Origin: Bacteroidetes bacterium MED-G20
Lineage (GTDB): Bacteria > Bacteroidota > Bacteroidia > Flavobacteriales_D > Parvicellaceae
Length of the DNA stretch: 47,205 nt
Assembly (NCBI GenBank): GCA_905181675.1
Contig: CAJIYZ010000055.1
Coordinates: 1 to 47,205 of the forward strand
Direction of reading: 5' to 3'
Positions 27,772 to 36,423 of this stretch are shown here, one piece after another; positions within the stretch are counted from its first letter, which is position 1, and each line of letters starts with the position of its first letter. The position numbers were made by a program, and so were the translations under genes. Under the pieces are notes generated by a model. It saw nothing but the letters and a program-made list of their open reading frames with translations, was not told the DNA's origin and searched no databases.

Positions 27772-28881
27772 TTAGTTGCAACCTACTTGCACCCCTCCAG
27801 TAAGATTGGAAATTGCGATAATCTGTTCGGCTGAGTCACAACAAAATTTAAACTCATTAGTTATTTGCCCTCTGCAAAGCTCTAAAACAGTACCGTTAGA
27901 CATGAAAGATTTTAAAGACCTACTAAATTTACTACCAAACAACCCTATTCCGTTCTCTACGTTGGTGAAAATAGGTCTTTCGGTAACTATACTTGTAACT
28001 GGCTCGTTTATTTGCATGTATGTATTTAAATTCTCATTACCAGCTGTAAGAATAAATTCTATGGCTTTGCTGTCAAATGTTCTCTTTTCAATTTGGTCTT
28101 CCAATGTGTATGAAGAAAGCCTACTTTGAACCATTTCAAAGAAACTACTTCCTGAAACAACTTTAAACATACTTTCCCCTCCGTCGGTATTTACGCTTGT
28201 CTGGTCACCTAAATCCCACTCCATAAATTTTTGGATAGTATCCCCACTTAAAAGATGTTCTGCATAGGAAAAGCGAAGAACTAGTTCATATCTTTTTCCA
28301 TTTAGAGTAGTTTTCCAATCCAATCTTGGGTCGAAATACTCATCTGTGGTGGCTAAATCATTGTCTGCACATCGAAAGCCATTGATCTGTAAAGTGATTT
28401 TAGATAAAAAATCAAATATTAAACCAGCACCATTCACTAAGTCTGTTTGTGCGCTAAAAGTCAATTCTTTATCAGGAACATTTACGTTTAGTTTATAAGT
28501 ATGCTCGTCTACAAAAGAATTGGAAGAGGTTTCTAAAAAGTAGATTTTCTGCGAATCTTCGTAAAAAATCCCTGGCTCTAAATTTCCAACCATCATTTCT
28601 TGTAAGGTGTCAGACCCTAGATAAACATTATTTTGGTTATACTCTTCTAAAACAGCAAGGATATAGTCAAATTGGGTACAATCATTAATCGGAGCAAAAT
28701 TAGCATTGTTTACATCTGCCAAATAAGACTTATTAATTTTAACAAATTGCGTATCTAATGACTGGTCTAAAAGACCATAAACCACAGGAATAGTTTTGTA
28801 AGGAGCATTCAACTCAAAATCTGTCTCACAGCAGGAGAACAAAGCGACAATAAGAGCTAAAGCCCAAAAAAAGTTCTTCAT
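27772..28881 (-). CDS. DUF4249-like lipoprotein
   Basis: A 369-residue lipoprotein: signal peptide with the lipobox ALFSC (Cys17). The start of the mature part, IPVVYGLLDQSLDTQFVKINKSYL, resembles the DUF4249 family of Bacteroidota surface lipoproteins, rich in beta strands. I am not certain of the family. It follows the M43 protease gene by 4 bp, so the two are one unit and the lipoprotein may assist or anchor the secreted protease; that is inference. Two Cys near the C-terminus (KFCCDSAEQ, and CN at the very end) may form disulfides. Confidence 0.8.
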   Translation of the reverse strand: MKNFFWALALIVALFSCCETDFELNAPYKTIPVVYGLLDQSLDTQFVKINKSYLADVNNANFAPINDCTQFDYILAVLEEYNQNNVYLGSDTLQEMMVGNLEPGIFYEDSQKIYFLETSSNSFVDEHTYKLNVNVPDKELTFSAQTDLVNGAGLIFDFLSKITLQINGFRCADNDLATTDEYFDPRLDWKTTLNGKRYELVLRFSYAEHLLSGDTIQKFMEWDLGDQTSVNTDGGESMFKVVSGSSFFEMVQSRLSSYTLEDQIEKRTFDSKAIEFILTAGNENLNTYMQINEPVTSIVTERPIFTNVENGIGLFGSKFSRSLKSFMSNGTVLELCRGQITNEFKFCCDSAEQIIAISNLTGGVQVGCN

Positions 28882-28885
28882 TTTA

Positions 28886-31045
28886 TTATTTTTTTAGAAA
28901 CTTATTGGCAATAGTTTTTTCTTGAGATTTCAAAACAAGTAGATACCAACCAGCATCTAAATCTGAATATGGCATCTCAATTTGGTTTGCACCAATTACA
29001 ACATTGTTAAGTTTCTTAGAACTAACTAACCTCCCCATAGCATCAAACAATTCTAGAGCAGGGTTTGTTAAGTTAGAAACTGTATAAAAAGAAATATTTA
29101 AATTATCTATTACTGGATTAGGATTAACTTTTAATTTTTCATTTATTACCGATTCCTCAATTGTTACAGAGCCTGACAAGTTAATATTATCTATAAAAAA
29201 GTCATTACCTCCCCCATTAACAAACTTAAATTTAAACCTAAAGTTACTAACCAAATAGTTGGTAAAGGAATTTGGACCAATGGTAATAGTTTTCCAATCC
29301 GACCCCGTTGGTATAATCCCTGCATTGGTATTAGACATTGTAGAAATAATAGAAGAAGAAATATTTTTTCTCATAAACCAAGTCTCCCCACAGTCCTTAC
29401 TAGCATAAACTTGCAGATAATCTGTATTTCCACTATTTCGTTTTGCAAAAGCATACTTAAAAGAAATACTAGCTGCAGCACTATTTGACAAGTCAATGGT
29501 ATTGCTAATTAACTCATCTATTGAACCGTCCGTGCCTTGGGAATTATCTAATTTCACACTTTGTGAACCAGTATGAAAAGCTGTTGAAACCACCTCAAAC
29601 CCTGGACCATTTGGATTAGAAACTGTCCAGTCATTATTTGGAATAGAAGATATCGTTTCAAATCCTTCGTAAATTGGTGGCGGATAACCTGGGTTTCCAA
29701 TTACAGAAACAAAATTTGGAAAAGTTTGGGTCATGCTATTGCCTAATGCATCTGTAACCTCAAGAGTAACATCGTAACTTCCTGAACCTGAATAAGTAAC
29801 AAATGGATTTTGAATATTGGAAGTTGCTGGACTTCCTCCAGGAAATGACCAATTCCAAGATGTAATATTATTGTAAGACTCATCGAAATACTGGATATTA
29901 TCACCACCACAAACTAAGTCTCTTTCTACTCTAATACCAACTTCGCAAAGTGATGGTGTTGTGTTTAATCCTGTAGCATTAAGATTACTGGTAGAGGAAA
30001 TATTATTTCTCCCTCCAACACCACTAACCAAGGCAGCTCTCATTCTGTTTTTTTGCCCGTTGGTAAACATTTTATTACAATAAGAATATTCCATGTAGTT
30101 TTCAATATTATCTACAACATCACTAGTCCAGTATCCATCAATAACATCATTGGAGCATGTATTGGAATTTAAATTGCAGGAGGTTACGCCAATACACCTA
30201 GGAGTATCGTCAACATAATCATCTGAAGAACAGCTTGAGCCAGTCCCTGGATTGTTGTTTGGGCCCCATAAATGCTCTAAATTTAACCAATGTCCAACTT
30301 CGTGTGTTAAAGTTCTACTTGAATATGTGTCCGAAGTACCTATTGATCCAACATAATCATGCAGAACCCATATTCCATTTCCCATTGTTGAAGATGTCCA
30401 CCCATTATTTGGGGTTGTTGTATAACCTGCAGCTCCATCAGCATCATTAACCACCATAATATTTAAATACTTATTTCCTGGCCAATTACCGTTGTAAACA
30501 TCATTGCCAGAAATAATTGCAGAAATTTGATTTTGCCCATTAGTGCCACTGTTAGTTAAAGGGCTTAGAGTTCTTGTAATACCACTAAAACATTGTCCGT
30601 TAGGGGCTTTTGTTGCGAGATTGAATTCAATTTCTATATCTGCTGGCATCCCTGAAAAAGTAGACTGAACATTATTGGCATCTGCATTTTGCAGTCTAAA
30701 ATCTCTATTTAAAATTGCTACAGCGTCTTCAATTTGCTGACGAGAAATATTCTCAACACCACCATTGTGCAAAACATGAAATACCAAAGGGATATTGTAA
30801 ATTACTCTATTTGGTGGATTATTAGATATTTGATTCTCTATTTTCTTTAACTCTAGTTGATCATTTAAAAACTGTCGATAAGCTTCTGGATCTTTTTTCA
30901 GCTTATTCATTAATTTATGGGTCTTACAATATTCTACATCTTCACCATCTCTACAATTAGAAAGGTCTATTTCTCTAGTTACAGAATTTTGAGAAAAAAC
31001 TGAAAAGTGAAGAATAAAAAGTAAACTTGATAATATAATTTTCAT
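28886..31045 (-). CDS. Secreted M43 (pappalysin-like) metalloprotease, T9SS cargo
   Basis: A 719-residue extracellular protease. A signal peptide (LLFILHFSVFSQ) and a propeptide-like region precede the M43 catalytic domain, with the extended zinc motif HEVGHWLNLEH (His248, Glu249, His252, His258). The Met-turn follows at YCNKMFTNGQ. A PKD domain lies at about 375-450 (NITSWNWSFPGGSPATSN, YSGSGSYDVTLEVTDA). A MAM-like or carbohydrate-binding beta domain covers about 455-630. The last 75 residues (NPNPVIDNLNISFY to FLKK) are a T9SS type A sorting domain, so it crosses the outer membrane by the type IX system. Confidence 0.95.
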   Translation of the reverse strand: MKIILSSLLFILHFSVFSQNSVTREIDLSNCRDGEDVEYCKTHKLMNKLKKDPEAYRQFLNDQLELKKIENQISNNPPNRVIYNIPLVFHVLHNGGVENISRQQIEDAVAILNRDFRLQNADANNVQSTFSGMPADIEIEFNLATKAPNGQCFSGITRTLSPLTNSGTNGQNQISAIISGNDVYNGNWPGNKYLNIMVVNDADGAAGYTTTPNNGWTSSTMGNGIWVLHDYVGSIGTSDTYSSRTLTHEVGHWLNLEHLWGPNNNPGTGSSCSSDDYVDDTPRCIGVTSCNLNSNTCSNDVIDGYWTSDVVDNIENYMEYSYCNKMFTNGQKNRMRAALVSGVGGRNNISSTSNLNATGLNTTPSLCEVGIRVERDLVCGGDNIQYFDESYNNITSWNWSFPGGSPATSNIQNPFVTYSGSGSYDVTLEVTDALGNSMTQTFPNFVSVIGNPGYPPPIYEGFETISSIPNNDWTVSNPNGPGFEVVSTAFHTGSQSVKLDNSQGTDGSIDELISNTIDLSNSAAASISFKYAFAKRNSGNTDYLQVYASKDCGETWFMRKNISSSIISTMSNTNAGIIPTGSDWKTITIGPNSFTNYLVSNFRFKFKFVNGGGNDFFIDNINLSGSVTIEESVINEKLKVNPNPVIDNLNISFYTVSNLTNPALELFDAMGRLVSSKKLNNVVIGANQIEMPYSDLDAGWYLLVLKSQEKTIANKFLKK

Positions 31046-31047
31046 AA

Positions 31048-32190
31048 TTAAATATTTAGAGCATTTTTTAAATCTGTAATTAAATCTTCTAAATCTTCAA
31101 TTCCAACGCTTAACCTTATTAGAGAATCAACAACACCAGACTTTATTCTTTCTTCTCTTGGAATTGATGCGTGAGTCATTGTAGATGGATGACCAATCAG
31201 CGACTCTACACCTCCTAAAGACTCGGCTAAAGTAAACAATTCTGTTTTGCTTACTACTTTTTTAGCCATCTCTAAATCGTCACCAACTAAGTTAAAAGAA
31301 ATCATTCCACCAAAGTCTTTCATTTGACTTTTTGCAACCTCATGATTAGGGTGGTCTTTTAATCCAGGCCAATAAACAGTATCAATTAAAGGATGGTCAT
31401 TTAAAAAGTGGGCAATTTTTTTTCCATTTTCACAATGTCTTTGCATTCTAAGGTGCAGTGTTTTAATTCCTCTTAAAACCAAAAAAGAATCCATAGGGCC
31501 ACAAACTGCACCACTGGAATTCTGAATTCTATAAATTTCTTCGGCAATTTTATCATCATTAGTAACCAATGCTCCCATTATAACATCCGAATGTCCTCCT
31601 AAATATTTGGTAACAGAATGCATAACTACATCCGCCCCTAATTCTAGTGGATTTTGCAAATAAGGAGTTGCAAAAGTATTGTCAACACCAACCATTATAT
31701 TATTTTGATGGGCCAAATCACAAACTTCCTTTATATCTATGATATTCATCATTGGGTTAGTTGGAGTTTCTGCCCATATAAGCTTTGTCTTATTGTTGAT
31801 TTTTTCTTTAATATTATTAACATCCAACATGTTTACAAAATGAAATTTTATACCATACTTTTCAAAAATAGTAGTAAATATTCTGTAAGAACCTCCGTAA
31901 AGATCGTTGGTTGAAATCACTTCGTCACCAGGATTTAATATTTTAACTACTGCATCTATTGCTGCAAGACCACTTCCAAAACAAGCGCCATACTTACCAC
32001 CTTCAATAGCTGCCAGATTATTTTCTAATGCTTGTCTGGTTGGATTACCAGTTCTAGAATATTCAAATCCTTTGTGAACCCCGATTTCATCTTGAACATA
32101 TGTAGATGTTTGATAAATTGGAGTCATAATTGCTCCAGTTGAAACATCTGGATGGACACCTGCATGAATTACTTTAGTATTGAATTTCAT
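31048..32190 (-). CDS. metB: Cystathionine gamma-synthase / gamma-lyase family enzyme
   Basis: A 380-residue PLP enzyme of the Cys/Met metabolism family. The PLP-binding Lys is Lys195 in SVTKYLGGHSDV; the phosphate-binding region is in FGSGLAAIDAV, and EYSRTGNPTR with its Tyr and Arg binds the neighbouring subunit's cofactor. The C-terminal SLGGVESLIGHPSTMTHASI is typical of gamma-synthases and gamma-lyases, which cannot be told apart here, so the symbol is provisional. It acts between homoserine, cysteine and methionine. metF, also methionine-related, lies 9 kb away and is not linked. The M43 protease gene starts 2 bp downstream. Confidence 0.9.
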   Translation of the reverse strand: MKFNTKVIHAGVHPDVSTGAIMTPIYQTSTYVQDEIGVHKGFEYSRTGNPTRQALENNLAAIEGGKYGACFGSGLAAIDAVVKILNPGDEVISTNDLYGGSYRIFTTIFEKYGIKFHFVNMLDVNNIKEKINNKTKLIWAETPTNPMMNIIDIKEVCDLAHQNNIMVGVDNTFATPYLQNPLELGADVVMHSVTKYLGGHSDVIMGALVTNDDKIAEEIYRIQNSSGAVCGPMDSFLVLRGIKTLHLRMQRHCENGKKIAHFLNDHPLIDTVYWPGLKDHPNHEVAKSQMKDFGGMISFNLVGDDLEMAKKVVSKTELFTLAESLGGVESLIGHPSTMTHASIPREERIKSGVVDSLIRLSVGIEDLEDLITDLKNALNI

Positions 32191-32214
32191 TTTAAAATTT
32201 TATAGATGATGTTG

Positions 32215-32240
32215 CAAACATAATTATTTAATAAATTCAA
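32215..32240 (-). promoter_or_regulatory. Probable promoter of the transsulfuration gene
   Basis: On the minus strand TATGTTTG (32215-32222) is a perfect -7 box 24 bp before the ATG at 32190; TTG at 32238-32240 lies 15 bp upstream, slightly closer than usual. It may also drive the protease and lipoprotein genes downstream, which are packed within 2-4 bp. Confidence 0.5.
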
Positions 32241-32261
32241 AAAAAAATTGTTGAAAATACT

Positions 32262-33149
32262 TTGAATAAAAAACTACTTTTTGCACATCTTGCTATTCTA
32301 GGAGCCAATTTAATATATGCTGTAAACTATGGTTTTGCTAAAGATGTCATGAACGGAGGATATGTTCCGCCATTTACTTTCATTCTATTCAGAGGAATTG
32401 GCGCAACACTTCTTTTTTGGATAACCTCTTTATTTTTTTATGAGAAAATTTCAAAATCCGACTTGTACAAATTTGCGCTATGTGGATTATTTGGAGTTAC
32501 TGCAAATCAATTAATGTTTTTTAATGGTTTAGAACTAACATCCACCATTCATGCCTCGATTATTATGGTAACAAGTCCAATTATAGTTAGTATTCTTTCT
32601 GTAATTATTTTAAAAGAAAAATTACGACTAGTAAAAGTAATTGGGGTACTAATTGGATTAATAGGTGCCGTCACTATAATATTTCACAATAAATCAAATT
32701 CTGGTAATAGTGGGCTAATGGGTGATCTTCTGATTTTCTTAAATGCCACTAGTTTTGGACTTTACCTTATATTGGTAAAGCCATTAATGAGTAAATACAG
32801 CCCCATTACAGTTGCAAAATGGGTTTTTACATTCGGACTTGTTGGGGTAATTCCATTTGGATTATATGAACTTAACGAAGTTAATTGGGAAATGAATAAC
32901 GACATCGTTATGAAAATAGTTTTTGTTATTTTATTCACCACCTATTTATGTTACCTGTTTAACATATATGGAATTAAATACGTAAGCCCAACAGTAGTAA
33001 GTACTTATATTTATCTTCAACCAGTTTTAACATCGATTATTGCTATTGTAAGTGGAAGAGAAGAAATAGAACTCACTAGTGTTTTATGCTCTCTAATGAT
33101 TTTTGGTGGAGTTTATTTAGTAAGTATAAATACTAATAAAATCAATTGA
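32262..33149 (+). CDS. EamA/DMT family transporter
   Basis: A 295-residue membrane protein with about ten hydrophobic helices arranged as two EamA repeats (about 6-140 and 150-290). Recognisable segments are NYGFAKDVMNGG, FRGIGATLLFW, GLFGVTANQLMFFNG, and ALGLTST-like VTSPIIVSILSV; the second repeat ends in LQPVLTSIIAIV. Such drug/metabolite transporters export amino acids or other small metabolites; the substrate is not visible. The start is TTG at 32262-32264, as no ATG exists ahead of the first helix. It is divergent from the transsulfuration gene, which hints at but does not prove a sulfur amino acid link. Confidence 0.93.
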   Translation: MNKKLLFAHLAILGANLIYAVNYGFAKDVMNGGYVPPFTFILFRGIGATLLFWITSLFFYEKISKSDLYKFALCGLFGVTANQLMFFNGLELTSTIHASIIMVTSPIIVSILSVIILKEKLRLVKVIGVLIGLIGAVTIIFHNKSNSGNSGLMGDLLIFLNATSFGLYLILVKPLMSKYSPITVAKWVFTFGLVGVIPFGLYELNEVNWEMNNDIVMKIVFVILFTTYLCYLFNIYGIKYVSPTVVSTYIYLQPVLTSIIAIVSGREEIELTSVLCSLMIFGGVYLVSINTNKIN

Positions 33150-33174
33150 TTACTTTTGGAATAAATAAGATTTT

Positions 33175-34047
33175 ATGACACATTCAATGACCGGTTTTGG
33201 TAAGTCAGAAGTTACCATAGACCATCTCCATGTAAATATAGAAATACGATCACTTAATAGTAAGTTTTTAGACCTTTCGTTAAAAATTCCATCCATATTT
33301 AAAGAAATTGATTCAGAAGTAAGATCTATTATAAAAAATGATTTAAAAAGAGGAAAAGTAGAGCTAGTAATCCATTATGAAAAAATAAGTTCTGTTAGTA
33401 AAATCACCATTAATAAAGAACAACTTATTAATTATTACAATCAGCTAAAAGATATTTCCTCTGAACTAAAAAATCAAAATGACAAGGACTTTATGGGATA
33501 TGCTTTAAAACTTCCTGAAGTAATTCAACACCAAAAAGAGACCGTAGATAAGCAAAGCAATGAAATGTTAATAAATGCAGTTAGTGAAGCCTGTAAAGAT
33601 TTGAACAGTTTTCGAGAAAAAGAAGGGGAATCACTTCAAAAAGAGCTTTTGAACTATGTCAATACTATTTTAGACAACCTATCAAATATAAATCCATTCG
33701 AAAAGGAAAGGCTTCCAAAAGTTAAAGAAAAGTTATTGCGATCTATTGAAGAACTAAATTTAAAATCTCAAATAGATGAAAAAAGACTAGAGCAAGAACT
33801 TATTTTTTATTCTGAAAAGCTGGACATAACTGAAGAAAAAGTGAGATTAAAAGAACACTGTAAATATTTTATGGAAACTGTCAAAGAAATAAATTCTGGA
33901 AAAAAACTTGGCTTTATCACCCAAGAAATGGGCAGAGAGATAAATACACTAGGTTCAAAAGCACACCACCTATCTATTCAAAAATTAGTGGTAAATATGA
34001 AAGATGAATTAGAAAAAATAAAAGAACAAGTTTTGAATATTTTATGA
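33175..34047 (+). CDS. yicC: YicC family protein (stress/endoribonuclease family)
   Basis: A 290-residue YicC protein. The hallmark N-terminus SMTGFGKSEV is present, followed by IEIRSLNSKFLDLSLK. The C-terminal part has KLGFITQEMGREINTLGSKA, the conserved DUF1732 segment. E. coli YicC has been described as an endoribonuclease that degrades a small RNA; whether this holds here is unknown. The central third is charged and coiled-coil-like. It overlaps gmk by four bases (ATGA), a gene order common in Bacteroidota. Confidence 0.95.
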   Translation: MTHSMTGFGKSEVTIDHLHVNIEIRSLNSKFLDLSLKIPSIFKEIDSEVRSIIKNDLKRGKVELVIHYEKISSVSKITINKEQLINYYNQLKDISSELKNQNDKDFMGYALKLPEVIQHQKETVDKQSNEMLINAVSEACKDLNSFREKEGESLQKELLNYVNTILDNLSNINPFEKERLPKVKEKLLRSIEELNLKSQIDEKRLEQELIFYSEKLDITEEKVRLKEHCKYFMETVKEINSGKKLGFITQEMGREINTLGSKAHHLSIQKLVVNMKDELEKIKEQVLNIL

Positions 34048-34625
34048 ATCCTTCAAATGACTTCCAAGGTAAAGCAATTATTATTTCAGCTCCTTCAGGT
34101 GCTGGCAAAACTACGCTTGTCAATAAGCTATTAGAAGCAAAACTTCCTTTGTTGTTTTCTATATCTGCTTGCAGTAGAAATCCAAGAGATGGAGAAGAAA
34201 ATAATAAAGATTATTACTTCTTATCCATTGAAGAATTTCAGCAAAAAATAAATACTCAGGAATTCATAGAATGGGAAGAGGTGTACAAAGGTAATTTCTA
34301 TGGAACTCTAAAAAAAGAAATTGAAAGAATCTGGAAAAAGAAAAAACATGTGGTTTTTGATGTGGATGTGATTGGCGGGGTTTCTTTGAAAGAATATTTT
34401 AATGAAGATGCACTTTGTATTTTTATAAAACCGCCAAACCTTGAAGTACTAGCTCAAAGACTCAAAAAAAGAAACTCAGACGACAAGGAATCCATAAAAA
34501 AAAGAATTGAAAAATCTTTTGAAGAAATGAAATCTATGGATAAATTTGACAAAATAATTGTCAATGATAAACTAAGTACTTCCTCAAAAGACATAATTGA
34601 AATTGTTGAGAAATTTTTGATGTAA
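34044..34625 (+). CDS. gmk: Guanylate kinase
   Basis: A 193-residue guanylate kinase (GMP + ATP to GDP + ADP). The P-loop is APSGAGKTTL (Lys22), followed by the GMP-binding SACSRNPRDGEENNKDYYF with the Arg and the Tyr residues, then EWEEVYKGNFYGTLK and the Walker B-like VVFDVDVIGG. The lid region RLKKRNSDDKESIKKR is present. It is coupled to yicC by an ATGA overlap, with nadD starting 1 base after its stop. Confidence 0.97.
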   Translation: MNPSNDFQGKAIIISAPSGAGKTTLVNKLLEAKLPLLFSISACSRNPRDGEENNKDYYFLSIEEFQQKINTQEFIEWEEVYKGNFYGTLKKEIERIWKKKKHVVFDVDVIGGVSLKEYFNEDALCIFIKPPNLEVLAQRLKKRNSDDKESIKKRIEKSFEEMKSMDKFDKIIVNDKLSTSSKDIIEIVEKFLM

Positions 34626-34626
34626 A

Positions 34627-35229
34627 ATGAAAAAAGTTGGTTTGTATTTTGGCACATTTAACCCTATCCATGTTGGTCATTTAATAATTTCTAATTATAT
34701 GGTAGGCTACACTGGATTAGACGAAGTCTGGTTTGTAGTTAGTCCACTTAACCCATTAAAGAAAAAAGAATCTTTATTGGAAGATTACCATCGGCTTAAT
34801 TTGGTGAGAATTGCTATTGAGAAAAACCCTAAATTAAAAGCATGTAACGAAGAATTTAATTTACCAATTCCTTCTTACACGATAAATACACTGACTCATC
34901 TTAAAGAAAAATACTCTAATCATGAGTTTAATCTAATTATGGGAGAAGACAATCTTAGATCTTTTAAAAAATGGAAAAATCATGAGGAAATTTTAAAATG
35001 TCATCATTTATATGTCTATCCGAGAGTTTTAACCGAACAAGAAAAACTTGAAAAAAGTAATTTAGAAAACAATTTTAATCATCCTAAAGTTATAAGATGC
35101 GAAGCTCCAGTAATGAAAATATCTTCAAGTTTTATAAGAAAAGCAATTTCAGAAAATAAAGATGTTAGATACTTACTTACTCCAGAGGTTTATAAGTATG
35201 TAGAAGAAATGAATTTTTACAATAAATGA
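34627..35229 (+). CDS. nadD: Nicotinate-nucleotide adenylyltransferase
   Basis: A 200-residue NadD, which adenylates nicotinate mononucleotide to deamido-NAD. The nucleotidyltransferase motif GTFNPIHVGHL is at 9-19 (His15, His18), and the second motif ISSSFIRKAI is near 165-175. LIMGEDNLRSFKKWKN matches the substrate loop (usually GxDxxxxxxxW). It closes the yicC-gmk-nadD unit. An ACMSD-like enzyme that would drain the quinolinate branch of NAD synthesis is coded elsewhere in the window. Confidence 0.96.
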   Translation: MKKVGLYFGTFNPIHVGHLIISNYMVGYTGLDEVWFVVSPLNPLKKKESLLEDYHRLNLVRIAIEKNPKLKACNEEFNLPIPSYTINTLTHLKEKYSNHEFNLIMGEDNLRSFKKWKNHEEILKCHHLYVYPRVLTEQEKLEKSNLENNFNHPKVIRCEAPVMKISSSFIRKAISENKDVRYLLTPEVYKYVEEMNFYNK

Positions 35230-35237
35230 ACTCTTTT

Positions 35238-36227
35238 TTAATTGTTGATAATTTCAAACAATTCATCTAATTTAGGAATAAGAACCACTTCAATTCTTCT
35301 GTTTTTAGCTTTGTTTTCAGTGTCAATCGGGATGAATTGACTTCTTCCGGAAGCACTTACAGTAGTTGGATCCATTTTACTATTTCCCAACATTATTTTC
35401 ACAACAGATGTTGCTCTAAGAACACTTAATTCCCAATTGTCTACAGGATGAGAATTAGATTTCATCTTATCCGTATCGGTATGTCCTTCGACTAAAATTT
35501 CTAAGTCTTGCTGATCTTCAAGAACTTTAGCCAATTCTTTCAAAGCTTTAACTCCCTCCGAATCAACTTTGGTACTTCCCGAAGCAAATAAAAGTTTTGC
35601 ATCCATACTAATATAAACCTTTCCATCTTTTTCTACCACTGAAAGCCCTTTATCTCTAAATCCTAGTAAGGCATTTGCAACTTTTTCTTTTAACGCTCTG
35701 ACAATTGCATCTTTATTGGCAATAATCTGTTCCAATTCATTTACTCTTTTTTCTCTTTTTTGTAGTTCTAAAGACAACACTTCTAATTGAACTTTTTTGT
35801 TGTTAAGATCGATTTCAAAGTCTCTTAGTTGATCTTCAAGAGTTAATAAATCTGACTTTCTTTTTTCCAGATCCAACATTAATCGCTGCTTCTCAACCGA
35901 TTGGCCTTTTTGAAGAAGTTCTAATTGATCTTGGATTCGTTTGTTGAGTAAATCAATTTTGTCATATTGTTTTTCTTTCATTCTTAAAGATTTGCCCAAC
36001 ATGGTTGTATCTTTAATTAATCGTTTTGTCAATCTGTTTAACTGATCATTTTGTGATCCTAGTTCTGTATTTTCAGTTTGAAGCTCTGTTTTTAAGGTTT
36101 TAAGGGTCTTAAGTTCAACTGCACAAACTTCTTGTTTTTCGGAAATTTCCTCAAATTTTCTTGCAGGGACACAACTCTGGAAAAAAACAATTGTTATTAG
36201 GATTATTGATAAAAGGTTTTTAATCAT
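35238..36227 (-). CDS. OmpA family lipoprotein with long coiled coil
   Basis: A 329-residue protein started at the ATG at 36225-36227; the open frame goes back to 36281 but only the inner start gives a lipoprotein signal (LSIILITIVFFQSC, lipidated Cys19). Residues about 25-190 form a long coiled coil with heptad-like Leu/Lys/Glu (QDQLELLQKGQSVEKQRLML). The C-terminal 120 residues are an OmpA peptidoglycan-binding domain (LLFASGSTKVDSEG, ILVEGHTDTD, NWELSVLRATSVVKIM, NRRIEVVL). It probably bridges the outer membrane and the peptidoglycan. Divergent from the 1144-aa outer-membrane protein gene. Confidence 0.93.
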   Translation of the reverse strand: MIKNLLSIILITIVFFQSCVPARKFEEISEKQEVCAVELKTLKTLKTELQTENTELGSQNDQLNRLTKRLIKDTTMLGKSLRMKEKQYDKIDLLNKRIQDQLELLQKGQSVEKQRLMLDLEKRKSDLLTLEDQLRDFEIDLNNKKVQLEVLSLELQKREKRVNELEQIIANKDAIVRALKEKVANALLGFRDKGLSVVEKDGKVYISMDAKLLFASGSTKVDSEGVKALKELAKVLEDQQDLEILVEGHTDTDKMKSNSHPVDNWELSVLRATSVVKIMLGNSKMDPTTVSASGRSQFIPIDTENKAKNRRIEVVLIPKLDELFEIINN

Positions 36228-36391
36228 TGATTTAATATATATGGCAAAAATGACCCCAAATTGGATAAAAAATTCATTCATTAGTTATACTTATAAACAA
36301 CCTTCTCTTAAAAATGCTTTTGACTAAGTGGAAAAATGACTATTAATTTAATCACTTAAAAACAAATCTATTTATCTTACGTTTTGATATC

Positions 36392-36411
36392 AAAAGACGA
36401 ATTTGTCTTTT
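36392..36411. repeat. Hairpin in the leader of the 1144-aa gene
   Basis: AAAAGAC, a six-base loop and GTCTTTT form a perfect 7-bp inverted repeat ending 12 bp before the ATG at 36424. It could be an operator or an mRNA hairpin affecting translation. Confidence 0.4.
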
Positions 36412-36423
36412 ATTTAAACTATC

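Noticed and set aside
32191-32261. SAM-type riboswitch before the transsulfuration gene
   Set aside because: The gap is only 71 bp, shared by two divergent genes, and holds a promoter that gives a leader of under 20 bases.
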